A stretch of 64,000 nt of DNA from Turritopsis dohrnii (lineage: Eukaryota > Cnidaria > Hydrozoa > Anthoathecata > Oceaniidae). The DNA is taken from assembly GCA_027922465.2 (NCBI GenBank), contig BQMF02000036.1, forward strand, positions 868,001 to 932,000, read 5' to 3'. Under the pieces are notes generated by a model. It was given only the letters and a program-made list of their open reading frames with translations. It did no database searches and was not told the origin of the DNA. A program made the position numbers and the translations under genes. This document shows, in pieces, positions 12,601 to 22,017 of this stretch (position 1 is its first letter; each line of letters begins with the position of its first letter).

Positions 12601-15576
12601 GTAGCTGTTGCTTATGCAAAAGATTTCCAAACCTGCACTTTGGACTGTGATTTTTCGTTCAAGTGTGGACATAAATGTAGTAGAAAATGCCATGTGACTG
12701 GAATGGACCATGAAGGACATAAATGTAAGACGCCCTGTGAAAAGAAACCATGTAGCGTTGCTGATCATTTTTGCAAAAGTAAATGTCATTTTGGCAGCAG
12801 CTGTCCACCATGTGAAATTGGAGTCAAGAAAATTATTCCAACTTGTCAACACGAGCAAAAAGTACCCTGTCACGTTGAACCAGATGATTATGACTGCCAG
12901 GCTAAGTGTGAGAACAGATTGGAATGTGGTCATCCATGTAGGAGGAAATGTCATGAAGAATGTAAAGAATGGTTATGCACAGAGTTGGTAGAAAAGAGCC
13001 TTTCGTGTGGTCATGCCGTTAAGATAGAGTGTAACCGTAATCCTGGACCTTGCCAGGAGAAAGTTTTAAAGATGCAAGGGTGTGGTCATACAGTATGGAT
13101 TGCATGCAGCAAAGAACCAAGGGATTGCAAGACTGAAATCATAAAAGCACTTTCTTGTGGACATTCCGTTTTTATTGAGTGCAGTGCATCACCTGGCCCC
13201 TGTGCAGAAATGGTCACTAAAGAACTGCCTTGTGGACACTCTATCTTAATTGAGTGCAGTGCATCACCTGGCCCCTGCAAAGAAATGGTCACTAAAGAAC
13301 TGCCTTGTAAACATAGTGTAGGGACACAGTGCAGCAACAACCCACAATGCTTTAAAAAAGTCTGGAAATTCCCGAAATGCGGACATCGGCAGCGTTGTCC
13401 ATGCAGTGAAGAGCCCGGAAACTGCACTGAAATTGTCCAAAAATCTCTTCCGTGTGGACATATAAGAAGGATGGAATGCAGCCAAAATGTCAATGAAATC
13501 GATGATTGTACGTTTCCATGTAAAGAAGAACTAAAGTGTGGTCATAAATGCTCTGGAAAATGCGGAGATTGTGTCAAGGGAAGACTGCATATTAAATGCA
13601 GGATCAAGTGTGAACGTCCTCTAATCTGCTCTCATCTTTGTGGAGAACCTTGTACGAAAAATTGTCCACCATGTAAAGAGAAGTGCCAAAACCGTTGCAA
13701 ACATAGCAAATGTCCGAAAATGTGTGGAGAAGAGTGCGCCCCTTGTAGGATGGAGTGCGAATGGAAATGTGAGCATCAAGTCTGTAAAAGGAAATGCCAC
13801 GAACTGTGCGACAGAGAGCCGTGCAACGAACCGTGTGGAAAAGTCTTAAAATGCAAGCACAAGTGTATCGGTCTATGTGGAGAGGAGTGTCCACCACTAT
13901 GTAGAGTATGTGATAAAAAGGTAGTTGAAGAAATATTTTTCGGCGAAGAGGATTCACCAGATGCCAGGTTCGTCTATTTACCAGATTGCAAACATATAAT
14001 AGAAGTCAAAGGTCTTGATCGGTGGATGGAAATAATCACTGATTCACACGATGGTAAATCCCAAATCAAGATGAAAGATTGCCCCAAGTGTAAAACAGTC
14101 ATAAGAAAGTGCTTGCGGTATGGGAATATCATTAAGACCCAATGGAATGACATTGCTGAGATTAAACGGAAAGTGCTCGACGAGGGAAACCAGCTACAGG
14201 TAATGAAGGAAAGGTTGGAACAAAAGCTAAAAGATTCTAAAGGCAACTTAGAAAAAGTCCAAGTTACTGTTCCAGGACGAGTAGGAAAGCGTAGGACATT
14301 TTCTTGCCGCAGCATGTTTCAGTGGATGGAAGGAATGTTGACAACAATCAAGAGTACGCACAGGGCGATCGAGTTTGAAAATAAATTGAATCTATGTTTA
14401 CAGATCTCATGTCTATATGAAAGTGAAACACGGGTGTCTAGAAGGTATGTTAAAGCTTCAAAGGAAAAACCTTGATCGCACCTATTGCAAAGGTGTAGCA
14501 GTTTACTTGGTAACTTATCTATAATTTAAATTGTTTTAGATCGGAATGTTCCTTGTTGAACCCAAAGATCAGTGGTCAAGTAGAACGTGTAAAATCCTTC
14601 GTAGTCAATCGTTTTTTGAATGATGAACAACAGGTGTCGGATGCTGCAAACGAAATCAGAAGACTTCAACTGCATACCATTACGCAAGAAGCAATCAACA
14701 ATTATAAAACAACTAGAAGTAAGAGAATGACATCAAATAACCGTAGTAATGACTCAGGGAATTTTGGTAACAAACCATATAAAACGTTATGTGAATAACG
14801 TTAAAAAGATAAAGTCAAATAACGTTGTAAAGTGTTTAAGTGACGTTATTAACATGTTTTGTTATCAAAATCTCTTGCAGCGTCACTCTTCTACCCTTTT
14901 CAGGTACGACGAAACGGGTAAGGCAGCGGGTAAGGCAGCAATCACCGCGGTTGCCGCACCAAAATTTTGATAAGCTTTTTATCGGAATTTCTCGTAGTAC
15001 CACGTATTAGCTAGTTTAGGCTTAGGGGTTTACAGCGCCCCTAAATTCGTTTCGCTCGTTGTGCTCGCCCTACCACCCTTAATAAGCTTTCATCATCCCT
15101 GATTTCTAATGTAGAGGCCAGCTGTTTACAATAGCTCTTATCTTTATGTATCAGGTCAGGACGATGAGAAACAAAAGATAATCAATATGGATAAGAAACG
15201 CTTAGATGAAGTAATGGACTTGTTGGCCAAAGGAACAAGGATCGATAATGTAGATGACTATATCCTAGAGATTAAAGACATTCAAAAACGTGGTGATATC
15301 AATTCGAAGTTGACAGATCAAGAGCGTGTAATGATCGTCAAAACTATGGGTTTCAAAAAAGGTCACTGGTTCAAATGCCCAAATGGTCATTTTTACGCCA
15401 TTGGAGAATGCGGCGGAGCCATGCAAACTAGCAAATGCCCTGAATGTAAAGCGGCGATTGGCGGTTCAAATCATCGTTTGGTTGATGGGAATGATCACGC
15501 CTATGAATTTGACAACTCCAACGCTCCTGCGTGGAGTGAAGCAGCAAATATGCGCAATTATGATTTAAATAACTAG
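65..15576 (+). CDS. ZNFX1: ZNFX1-like helicase, paralogue A (complete gene, six exons)
   Basis: This is a superfamily-1 RNA helicase of the NFX1-type zinc-finger (ZNFX1) family. The coding join is 65..677, 7910..8427, 9290..11355, 11934..14444, 14540..14718, 15155..15576. Every junction has GT/AG ends and matching phase, and the sum is 6309 nt (2102 codons plus stop). Domain order is: mixed-charge repeat tail (residues ~1-204), ARM-like region (~205-377), helicase core (Walker A GPPGCGKT ~679, motif II VIEEAAE ~1022, motif VI ALSRAK ~1231), NFX1-type Cys/His array (~1307-1722), coiled coil (~1802-1842) and RZ finger (~2024-2070). ZNFX1 proteins bind dsRNA and act in antiviral sensing or in small-RNA inheritance; that role here is inferred from the family. 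An in-frame stop at 56-58 supports the ATG at 65. No frameshift or stop breaks the frame. Paralogue B lies 6.4 kb downstream. Confidence 0.93.
293..640 (+). repeat. Coding 21-bp minisatellite in ZNFX1-like A exon 1
   Basis: About 17 tandem 21-bp units of the type GTTGATCGGGGAAGACCAGA, diverged from each other (DDE, DVD and NVD variants). They stay in frame with the ZNFX1 tail. The equivalent array in gene B is more than twice as long. Confidence 0.85.
1171..1476. repeat. Inverted-repeat element in intron 1 (MITE-like)
   Basis: A perfect 18-bp inverted repeat (AATACACGGGTTTCAAAA at 1171-1188 and its complement at 1459-1476) encloses about 270 bp. The matching part of intron 1 in gene B lacks this stretch, as expected for an insertion. 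The true termini lie somewhat outside and were not resolved. The family is unknown. Confidence 0.45.
2223..5509. mobile_element. TIR DNA transposon with CXC-motif protein (decayed)
   Basis: The terminal inverted repeats begin GACCGTTGGCCAAG and are flanked by TA on both sides (2221-2222 and 5510-5511). The TIR similarity runs inward for about 150 bp (2223-2370 against 5345-5509), including the shared blocks TTTTGTGGTGCACCTC and ACCCGCAGTTTTCTC. The interior carries plus-strand coding remnants of a CXC-motif protein. Gene B's intron keeps the flanking sequence near 26270-26320 without the element, which is an empty site. The superfamily was not identified. Confidence 0.8.
2669..4758 (+). pseudogene. 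Decayed transposon protein with CIICKK knuckle, GCD motif and CXC domain
   Basis: These are pieces of one protein in several frames: 2669-3157, 3338-3550, 3566-3796, 3933-4254, 4323-4573 and 4531-4758. Near 3130 a shift in frame would expose a CIICKK zinc knuckle. A canonical intron 4255-4322 (phase 1) joins HSFTG to CDTTSSFLGRGK, giving the GCDTTS...GRGK signature of a cnidarian and invertebrate transposon-borne family. The C-terminus ends in a Tesmin/TSO1-like Cys cluster (CKCLSGCSTQRCSC) preceded by a PNGHGW motif, with one frameshift near 4560. The middle part of the family is shortened. The biochemical role of this family is not known to me. The position between TIRs suggests a transposase or an accessory factor. 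It is clearly non-functional here. Confidence 0.65.
6146..7080. mobile_element. Non-autonomous TIR element with internal GTCGGACAAA subrepeats
   Basis: The termini TACCTTATCGGACAAAACTT and the inverted complement at 7050-7080 match perfectly over about 30 bp. Each terminal region (6146-6280 and 6950-7080) is built from repeats of TTAGTCGGACAAAATTT in both orientations, so each end is itself a partial palindrome. There is no coding capacity. The element is flanked by or begins with TA. It is absent from the corresponding intron of gene B. Confidence 0.75.
7230..7524 (+). mobile_element. tRNA-derived SINE with (TTAC)n tail, copy 1
   Basis: The head is tRNA-like, with an A box TGGTGTAGTGG at 7237-7247 and a B box TGTTCGAGTCC at 7280-7290. 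A tRNA-unrelated body and a (TTAC)n tail follow. The element sits in a GTA-repeat tract that is present on both sides, probably the target-site duplication. A second copy lies at 30515-30815 in intron 3 of gene B. The two copies are nearly identical, so the family was recently active. The body has no tRNA cloverleaf. Confidence 0.85.
7910..8427 (+). CDS. ZNFX1: ZNFX1-like A exon 2: ARM-like N-terminal region
   Basis: This exon encodes residues ~205-377, helical throughout, starting after a polar linker with LGYRRLEEF. That corresponds to the GFRxLEEL start of the Armadillo-like region in vertebrate ZNFX1. The acceptor is TTACCATAG|TC. The donor is AAAAAG|GTAAGA in phase 0. The length of 518 nt is identical in gene B. 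The first in-frame methionine-like start is internal, so it is an exon and not a separate gene. Confidence 0.9.
8428..9289 (+). other. Intron 2 of ZNFX1-like A
   Basis: An 862-bp intron, GTAAGA to TTTTTTAG. It aligns in part with intron 2 of gene B (27211-27986) at both ends. I see no gene and no recognisable element in it. Confidence 0.8.
9290..11355 (+). CDS. ZNFX1: ZNFX1-like A exon 3: helicase domain 1A
   Basis: This exon encodes residues ~378-1066 and opens LDKLLKLRVDW in phase 0. Visible motifs are the Q-type LNPSQLDAV, Walker A GPPGCGKT, motif Ia CYTNHALDQF, motif II IEEAAE and motif III ILIGDHKQLKP, all in the order expected for UPF1-like SF1 helicases. An acidic insertion (YDNDYYDSEVEE) lies between Ia and II, as in other ZNFX1 proteins. 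Compared with B, this copy is 66 nt shorter, mostly because of a missing stretch between Walker A and motif Ia near 10300. The donor is AAGAG|GTAAAT, phase 2. Confidence 0.93.
11395..11795. repeat. Pogo/Tc1-like MITE remnant in intron 3 (shared with gene B)
   Basis: The left part carries CTATAGTCGAATCTCTACAA and the right part GGTTCGAATCATAAAGATTC, then CACTGTAG. These are two inverted, TTCGAA-rich ends typical of short pogo-like elements. Gene B has the related left end near 30165-30230 and the right end near 31085-31125, so the insertion predates the duplication. Confidence 0.5.
11934..14444 (+). CDS. ZNFX1: ZNFX1-like A exon 4: helicase domain 2A and NFX1-type zinc fingers
   Basis: The acceptor TTTAG|G joins exon 3 to read KRYHLDLSLFERM, the classic ZNFX1 junction. 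Motif IV is STQHRMRPEIS, motif V is YQGEENDIILLS and motif VI is NRICVALSRAK. From about residue 1307, Cys and His recur as C-x-H-x-C blocks (CGHKCSRKCH, CGHPCRRKCH and many more), forming the NFX1-type finger array. The blocks around 13130-13300 are near-identical internal duplicates ('ECSASPGPC'). A coiled coil follows. The length of 2511 nt equals that of exon 4 in gene B. The donor is AGAAG|GTATGT, phase 2. Confidence 0.94.
14540..14718 (+). CDS. ZNFX1: ZNFX1-like A exon 5
   Basis: A 179-nt exon that opens with A to complete an Arg codon, then SECSLLNPKISGQVERVKSF. It is helical and charged, and links the coiled coil to the RZ finger. The donor is TAGAA|GTAAGA, phase 1. The length and phases are the same as in gene B. 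Confidence 0.88.
15155..15576 (+). CDS. ZNFX1: ZNFX1-like A exon 6: RZ-type zinc finger and C-terminus
   Basis: The acceptor is TATCAG|GT. The exon encodes QDDEKQKIINMDKK, a helical stretch, and then the RZ finger GHWFKCPNGHFYAIGECGGAM with the second pair CPEC. This is the C-terminal module that ZNFX1 shares with RNF213, where it is linked to ubiquitin-related and RNA-related function. The stop is at 15574-15576. The length of 422 nt equals that of gene B. I see no clear polyadenylation signal close behind the stop. Confidence 0.93.
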
Positions 15577-15589
15577 TTAATTAACATTA

Positions 15590-15710
15590 CCCAGCGGGCA
15601 AATTCGTTGAAAAATCACTGCGAAGGAGTGTATTTCCATAGAATTATACGCACTGTTTCAATAACAATGGTCTTCATCGCAGTAATTTTTTGAGGATTTG
15701 GCTCACTTGG
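15590..15710. repeat. Short palindromic MITE (family P1) copy
   Basis: The left arm, CCAGCGGGCAAATTCGTTGA then AAAATCACTGCGAAGGAG, is mirrored by a diverged right arm ending GAGGATTTGGCTCACTTGG. It is orthologous to the copy at 35712-35832, so it predates the duplication. Confidence 0.7.
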
Positions 15711-16219
15711 TCCCATCTCACTATTTATGAGAAAGTAACTTCAACATCCTCGGTAATATAGTCTGGTGGGTAAACAATATCCATTTATAAGATTCTTTAC
15801 TTGAGACCAAAATGGTTTTCCTTGGATTAATTTGTGAAACGAAAGCAAAAAAGAAAAACCTTTCTAGAAAGTTTACTTTGGTCTGATAAGTTGAATGGAA
15901 AAGGTCTTGCATGTTGTGTTCTGAATAATTTCTTGTTCTTTTTTGAACAGTGATAAACCTACAAAAACCGTCAACACATTCTTTCGAGATATGGGACAGG
16001 TGTATTCCGGTCCAGATTTCGGTAACGGTCGGCTTCTTAGTTGATTTACCTAATCGCTGCGACTGCGCAAACTTCTCTTCGCAACAATTTCATTTATCTG
16101 ATAGTTTGAATGTTTGAATTAATGAGCGAAAAGTAGACGAACTGGAAACCTCTCTTAAGATTTATATTATCCATTTTTTATTTTATTTAGATTTTTTCAG
16201 AAACAGTTAATTTTAATAG

Positions 16220-16452
16220 CCACCGAGCAAATATTAAAAAATCACTGCGGAGGAGTACATTTCTACAAAAAGCATAGAAACTTCAACATCGTGTCTCCAT
16301 GAAAATGCCAGAAAGCTCACGAGATTAGGATCTTGCAAGCAAAACCTGACAAGTTCATAACCTGCTGTTGTCCATGTGTATTGAAAGAAAGTGTAGATTT
16401 CTATAGAAATGCGCTCCTACGCAGTGCTTTTTCTGCAAATTTGCCCACCAGG
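16220..16452. repeat. Short palindromic MITE (family P1) copy
   Basis: The arms CCACCGAGCAAAT...AAATCACTGCGGAGGAG and ...GCGCTCCTACGCAGTG...TTTGCCCACCAGG are separated by about 110 bp of unrelated sequence. The same arrangement occurs at 36345-36576. Confidence 0.65.
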
Positions 16453-16990
16453 AACCTGATTACAACTCATTTTTGAAATCCACCGGATGATCTGATTTCA
16501 TTTTCAACTATGCTGGTCAGAACAGACAGATAACCTAATTTATTTCAAAGGTACGAAAGGACTTTACGAATAAGGAGTGGGGAGTGAAGATGAGGAGTTT
16601 TTGTTTCTTGGGACTTCGATTGATTTCGATGAACATGCATGACTAAGAAAAATATTTCTCACGCGCCTATGTTCAAAAGTTATTGTAAGGTAACCTATAT
16701 CCTGTGCTTATTTTTTGGAACAGTTTTTAATTAACAATCTTATCAACATAGAAATTATTGCTCATTATCAAAAAAGTATTTTTTTAAGTAGAATTTAAGC
16801 ATAAAATGTTTTCAGTTCGTTGTAGATGAGCAAGAAAAATCTTCATTTATAAATAAAATCATCTTATCTCATTGAATTTTCGTAGTTGTAGTAGTTGTAG
16901 GAAATAACTGGCCGCATAAGATAGGGTTAGTACAAGCCCCCAAGCCCCCAACCTAATTCCGCTAATTCTACGTCCTTGTCTTACCTTATT

Positions 16991-18806
16991 TGTACTGGAT
17001 AATAAATTAATTGTAAGGAAAAACTATCTTGATAACAGCATGAATAATAAAGAGTACCTAAGTTTTTATTAATAAAAATCTAAAATCTTGCTTCGAAAGC
17101 AATTCAACGGTTTTTTAACCACAATCAAAACACCCTCCTTCCTTTTGCGTAGGAAACCTCATGACCTCATTTCATTTGACTGAAACCTGTAACGTATGTT
17201 ACCTTAGTGCTCAAGGAATGCTTTGATATAAAATATAGAAGTTTTCATTGTGAATTGGTGAAATGAGAATATTGTAGGTGGAAAAATGACATAAGACGAG
17301 TTCATTTGGCTTCTGTACTCTCAATTTTCCAGCATCCTTTCGTTCTTTTAATTCCTTCCTTAAAAGGTCTTTCACTTTGAAGTAATTTTGTTTCTGCTTA
17401 AAGATCGACCTTCACTCAAAAAATTTTGTACGCGCGGACGAACGAAATCAGCGTATGCACCCACGTGGTCTACGTGGTTATATGATTACCCAACCTTTGG
17501 TAAAATTAGAATGTACGAAAGCTGGATTCTTTTTTTTTGGTTCAAAATTATATAATCTACACTAGATATCAGGAAGTGTGGCTCGTTTAGCCAGTTTAAT
17601 ATTTTGTGCAGGAACCACTTCTCATAGCTTGTTGAAACAATTTTTAGTTTTTAGTCAGATCTCGAATTATTTAATCTTTTAATTTAAATTTTTTTTCAAC
17701 TTGACTTTTTTCTTATCACTCGAGATTTTTACAAAATATACTGTTTGACCTCCTACCTTTTTTTTTCTATTTGATTTTAAACTTTTTGAGTTTTTCAGAA
17801 TTACAATTTTTAACATTTTTTTTAACTTAATAAATAAAATATAAGTGTGTTGCGCAGGGATTTGGAGAAAGAAATATCTCTCCTTTCTAGCATATGATAC
17901 TTTTTCTCCTAATACCATGCTTAATTTTTATCTTTTTAACTTATTCTTTTATTCTTATTATTCAGGACGTATATGAAAAACAATTTCTTGTAAATTGATT
18001 ATACCTATCCTTTATTCGGAATAATTAATAATTAATTAATTACACACATTCATTACATAATAAATAGCAACATATTCGGAAATTTTTTTATTCTATGTGC
18101 ATTTGGGCTCTACTTTCTTTATTCTAAAGAAAGTTAAACAATCAGACATGACAAATAATTCATTGAAAATTTTGTAACATTCGTTATGATTTTATCATGA
18201 TTCAAGTCGATAAAAAAATGAATGAACACTGAATGTGTTTTCTTGAAAAGTTACTTTCGCAATGTATTTGATTAACAATGCTTAGAGTTCACGAATGATT
18301 CAATGATTGTATTCACAAAAGAAACACTAACCAAGTGTCTTCAAATACATTATAACGTATGTAACTATAATCATATTTACTTACTTTTTGTTTCCTTTTA
18401 TCCACAACACAATCCTCCAAACACTTCACACAAACTGATCATACAGAAACAACGAAAAATGAGTCTAAAAATCGATTCAAAACGTTCGAATTTGCAGTAA
18501 AAAGCGTTTCAATCAAAGCGTTAGAAAATTGCATAACAGATGTTACCGTAGCGAAAGTTACATCCTGTCTTTGAAGGAGAATAATTTTCGTTTAGAAGAT
18601 CCTGGGGATGTTATTTTTTTTTGCTACAGCACTTAATCCTAAGCTAAAAAAACTAGTTCAGTTTGATTTTTCAATAACCCCACTGTATCGACCAAAATAG
18701 CATAACGTATGTTACCCGTGGAATTTTGATTTTCCTAATTTCAACAGTAATATTTTGATCTGTGATACCTCCCACTTTTTGAAAGTTTGTGGATACTTCA
18801 TGCACT
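16991..18806. other. Intergenic, AT-rich, nothing recognised
   Basis: This stretch holds only short, low-complexity ORFs and poly-A and poly-T tracts (for example 17690-18070). I found no coding signature, RNA gene or clear inverted repeat. Confidence 0.6.
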
Positions 18807-19505
18807 TAAGCTTGGTTTCCATTAGGCGCTCGGATTAATTTTTGTCTCTGGAGTTAATCATATTGAGTATAAGCGGGAGACGTTTCCACTTAATAAAATT
18901 GACGTGGGTTTAATTCTTTTTTCGAATGAAACATGACAGATAACATCGAGGAAGAACTTTTGCCTTGGATCTTAAGACAAAAAAACAACAACAAAAGAAC
19001 AGAAAAAAAAAACGTAAGAGGAGGCAACCTATATTTTGGGTTCGAGACATCTTTCTGAAAAAAGAACCAGCTTGGTGACTATCATCAGTTAGTACAAGAA
19101 TTTCAAGCCGGTGATAGGGAATATTATTTCAACTAGGCTTGAGGTAATTGCAGCCATTTATAGTTGCAGCTAAAATTGCATTTAAAAATACATTTTCGTC
19201 GTTTTTCAGCCATATTGAACAAAATTTTACTCAACTTCCTTGTAGTAATGAGTAAATAGATCTGATTTTGATTGTGAACATAGTAATTTTTAAGAATGTC
19301 GGTATTCTTTGCTAAAGCAGGTGGCGACGTTAATCCGCGTTAAAATATCAAAAAATTTTGATATTTAAATTCCGGGTTAATCGGTGCTAATTCGAGATAA
19401 AATTGAAGCGATAATGACTCATCATCGTTTCCATTGCGCGTTAAAATTTATCTCGATTTAACCCACCTGTTTAACGCGATTTAGCGCCTAATGGAAACCA
19501 AGCTT
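18807..19505. mobile_element. Non-autonomous TIR element
   Basis: The termini AAGCTTGGTTTCCATTAGGC and their complement GCCTAATGGAAACCAAGCTT at the right end match over about 24 bp. Weaker inverted similarity (ATTAACCC/GTTTAATT-type motifs, 'TTTCCA') runs inside. There is no coding capacity. The family is unknown. Confidence 0.7.
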
Positions 19506-20716
19506 TATAAATTATGAATTTGAACCATACACCTTTCTCTCTTTCAATCCCATTGGAAGGTTTTTTCTAGCATAATGAGATATAGCTTATGTTACCAGTA
19601 AGCGTGTGACAGAAAATGAAACACCACTTCAAGCAAAAAAACCCCTGTATTTGATGATGATTTCGGGCAATTTCGTATCTTAAATGTATACATATAACCT
19701 TATACACTTAAGTTTTTAGTCAGAGCCATTGTAAATAAACCTCTGCTAGTTGTTAAATACCCACTATTGGCTTTGTCACATCGAAAAAACGCTACCTGCT
19801 TCGTACATTTTTTCAACGGTCAGAATTGTTAACGTTACTTAGAACTGTTTACATACGAAGTGTTGAGCAATAATTTAATGTGTTTTTCGTGACGCAAAAT
19901 AATCTTTTTAACTGTACAAGCTTGTGACACTGAATGTCGCACTTTTTTAGAACGGCTTCATATTAACGTACTGTTGTTAAGCTTCTTCTCGTTTCCAAGT
20001 ATTCCGTTGTCTTGGTAATTTCATATTTAATGTCTGTTCATCTTTGTATTAATTATCCATACTTCCTATATCTTGGCCAATGAAGAAAAAAACTGTCAAA
20101 AAGTCATTTCAACGAAGAGCATTTTCAGTGAAATAGTGGGTTTGCTGCAGAAATATACACCCTCGCACATTTGTCCATAACTTAAAGGAAAAGTGGCACC
20201 CTAAACCCTGAACGAATGAATGTTTTTTATGCAACAAAGGAATTTCACATGTTTAGCGGTTTCTATTTGTACTCCAGGGAATTTACGGAATCATTATCTG
20301 GTCCTGAAAGTATAACAGAAAATCGTACAGCAAATCAGACATTAAACGTTCGTCAACACACTACTCGCTTAACAATTTACTCTAAGTGTAAACTTTGATA
20401 AAACATTTGAAAGAATGAGGCAACTATCATTCATTAGGGAGATTCGTAAAACCGACGAGCCTGTTACACGAAAAAAAATCAATTACTTGTGAGAATTAAA
20501 ATAATAAAAAGTTACTTAAAAGATTTAAAGCCTTTTTTTTGTATCAAAAGAAACATAATTGCTTTACACACTTACTTCAAGTGTTGATGTAAAGTTTCTA
20601 ATGACTTTGTAGGGAAAAATTCACGAGCAACTCTACTAAGCTGTATATAATTCCCCACAAATCTATAGAAAAATAGTTTCGTGTAAACAAAACATGATTT
20701 TTCCGAATCGCGCTAA
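19506..20716. other. Intergenic, nothing recognised
   Basis: Only short ORFs without family resemblance. I see no repeat pair or RNA gene. Confidence 0.55.
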
Positions 20717-21352
20717 TACACTCGATTAATCCCACATCATGATCAAACCATTTTTAAAGCACGGAGTTATACTGGTGGTGCTTTCCAAATTGACAAAAAT
20801 ACTGGTGCTCTAACAGTAGCTGGTGCACTCAAGCATGATCTTATCAGTTCTTACAAACTTATCATAAAAGTTGAAGATAAAGGCACTAATCCAAGCTCTC
20901 TATCCAGCACCATTGTTGTCAATATCAATATTATCCTTGTTAACACAGCAGCACCCTCCTTTATTGGTGGTCCATATGTTGTCAATATAGATGAAAATCT
21001 TCCACTTCCAGATGTTATAAAAGTTTCAGCAACAGATGTTGATGCTCATGAAACCTTGACAATTTCAATTCAAACCTCAAATGTACCGTTTACTATTGAT
21101 GGCTCTGGACAGATAAAGGCTACTACAACTTTTGATGCTGAGAAGACTTTTGTTTACTTGTTCACATGTCGAGTAACAGACATAGGTGGTTTGTTTACAG
21201 AAACAACTGTTACCGTCAATGTGAATGATCTCAATGATGTTGCTCCAGAATTTATATCAGGACCAAATTCATTCACTAACCTCAAAGAAAACACGTTGTT
21301 CATATTACAGACCAGATTTAAATGGTTCTGCAAATTACAATTGTTTGAATAA
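20717..21352 (+). pseudogene. Cadherin-repeat gene fragment, frameshifted
   Basis: An open frame from 20717 to 21348 encodes one partial and one nearly complete cadherin repeat. It shows GGAFQIDKNTGAL, then DVDAHE, then the calcium-binding linker DLNDVAPEF and the start of another repeat (LKENTLF). Near 21310 a single-base shift would restore a DLNGSANY block, which is the expected DxD-type motif of the next repeat, so the fragment is broken. No other exon of a cadherin gene is visible nearby, and no signal peptide or membrane segment is present. It is a relic of a larger gene or a fragment captured by mobile DNA. Alternatively it is one exon of a gene whose other exons lie far away. Confidence 0.75.
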
Positions 21353-21500
21353 GAAACACATTCTTTCTTGTTGAATGAAAAACTCGTTTGTCGAATTTTG
21401 ATATGAATGAGTAACAGTAGGAGGCATTTCGAATTTCGTTAGCGTTTGCGTTATGAAGGCTCGAATTATACAGATCAGACTGTACAGTAAACTATCATTA

Positions 21501-21610
21501 CCCCAGTGAAACAAATTCCTCGAAAATCACCGCGTGTGAGTGCATTTCTATAGAAATTTAGTGAAAATGTTCTCTATCGCATTGTTTTTTTGACGATTTT
21601 TCCCACTGAG
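21501..21610. repeat. Short palindromic MITE (family P1) copy
   Basis: CCCCAGTGAAACAAATTCC and TTTTTCCCACTGAG bracket the typical core ATTTCTATAGAAAT. It lies between the two ZNFX1 genes. Confidence 0.65.
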
Positions 21611-22017
21611 ATATTGTTGCTTATGCAAACAACAAGGATGGGTTACAAAATTAAAATCTGCAACCGTCACAAGATCAGTTTATTTTTTTTTTCCGAGAAA
21701 TTCACTGCAACTCGCCATCTGATTGGTTCAAACTATCAGTTGATAAAACTTTTGTAACCCGAGTTTCACTTGATGAATTTAAGTTAAAACTAGTGTACTT
21801 GTAAGAATCGAAAATATCAGATCAATCAAAAGTAACAAACTTTTCATATATGGAATATTCTTTTAATCGCAAATCAATTTTTCGATTCGACACCAATGAA
21901 AAAAACGTTAGAATTTCCACAATAGTGTAAACCGGGCATTAAAATCACATGATTTACTAAAATGCTAGTATGTGAACTTTTCTATACGCCTTATCTGAGA
22001 GCAAAACCAGATAGAAT

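Larger units (their letters stand above)
15577..16990. repeat. 3' flank of ZNFX1-like A, duplicated behind gene B
   Basis: This flank aligns by eye with 35699-36990, downstream of gene B, with many small differences. The shared palindromic MITEs sit at the same relative places. It marks the right edge of the duplicated unit. No gene was seen in it. Confidence 0.8.

Noticed and set aside
12379..12954. Minus-strand ORF of 191 codons inside exon 4 of gene A, with a near-identical one at 32384-32959 in gene B
   Set aside because: Its conservation is explained by the helicase and finger coding sequence on the plus strand. There is no family resemblance.
14553..14798. Separate small gene at the position of exon 5
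   Set aside because: The acceptor and phase join it to exon 4, and the same exon exists in gene B. The read-through past 14718 is intron.
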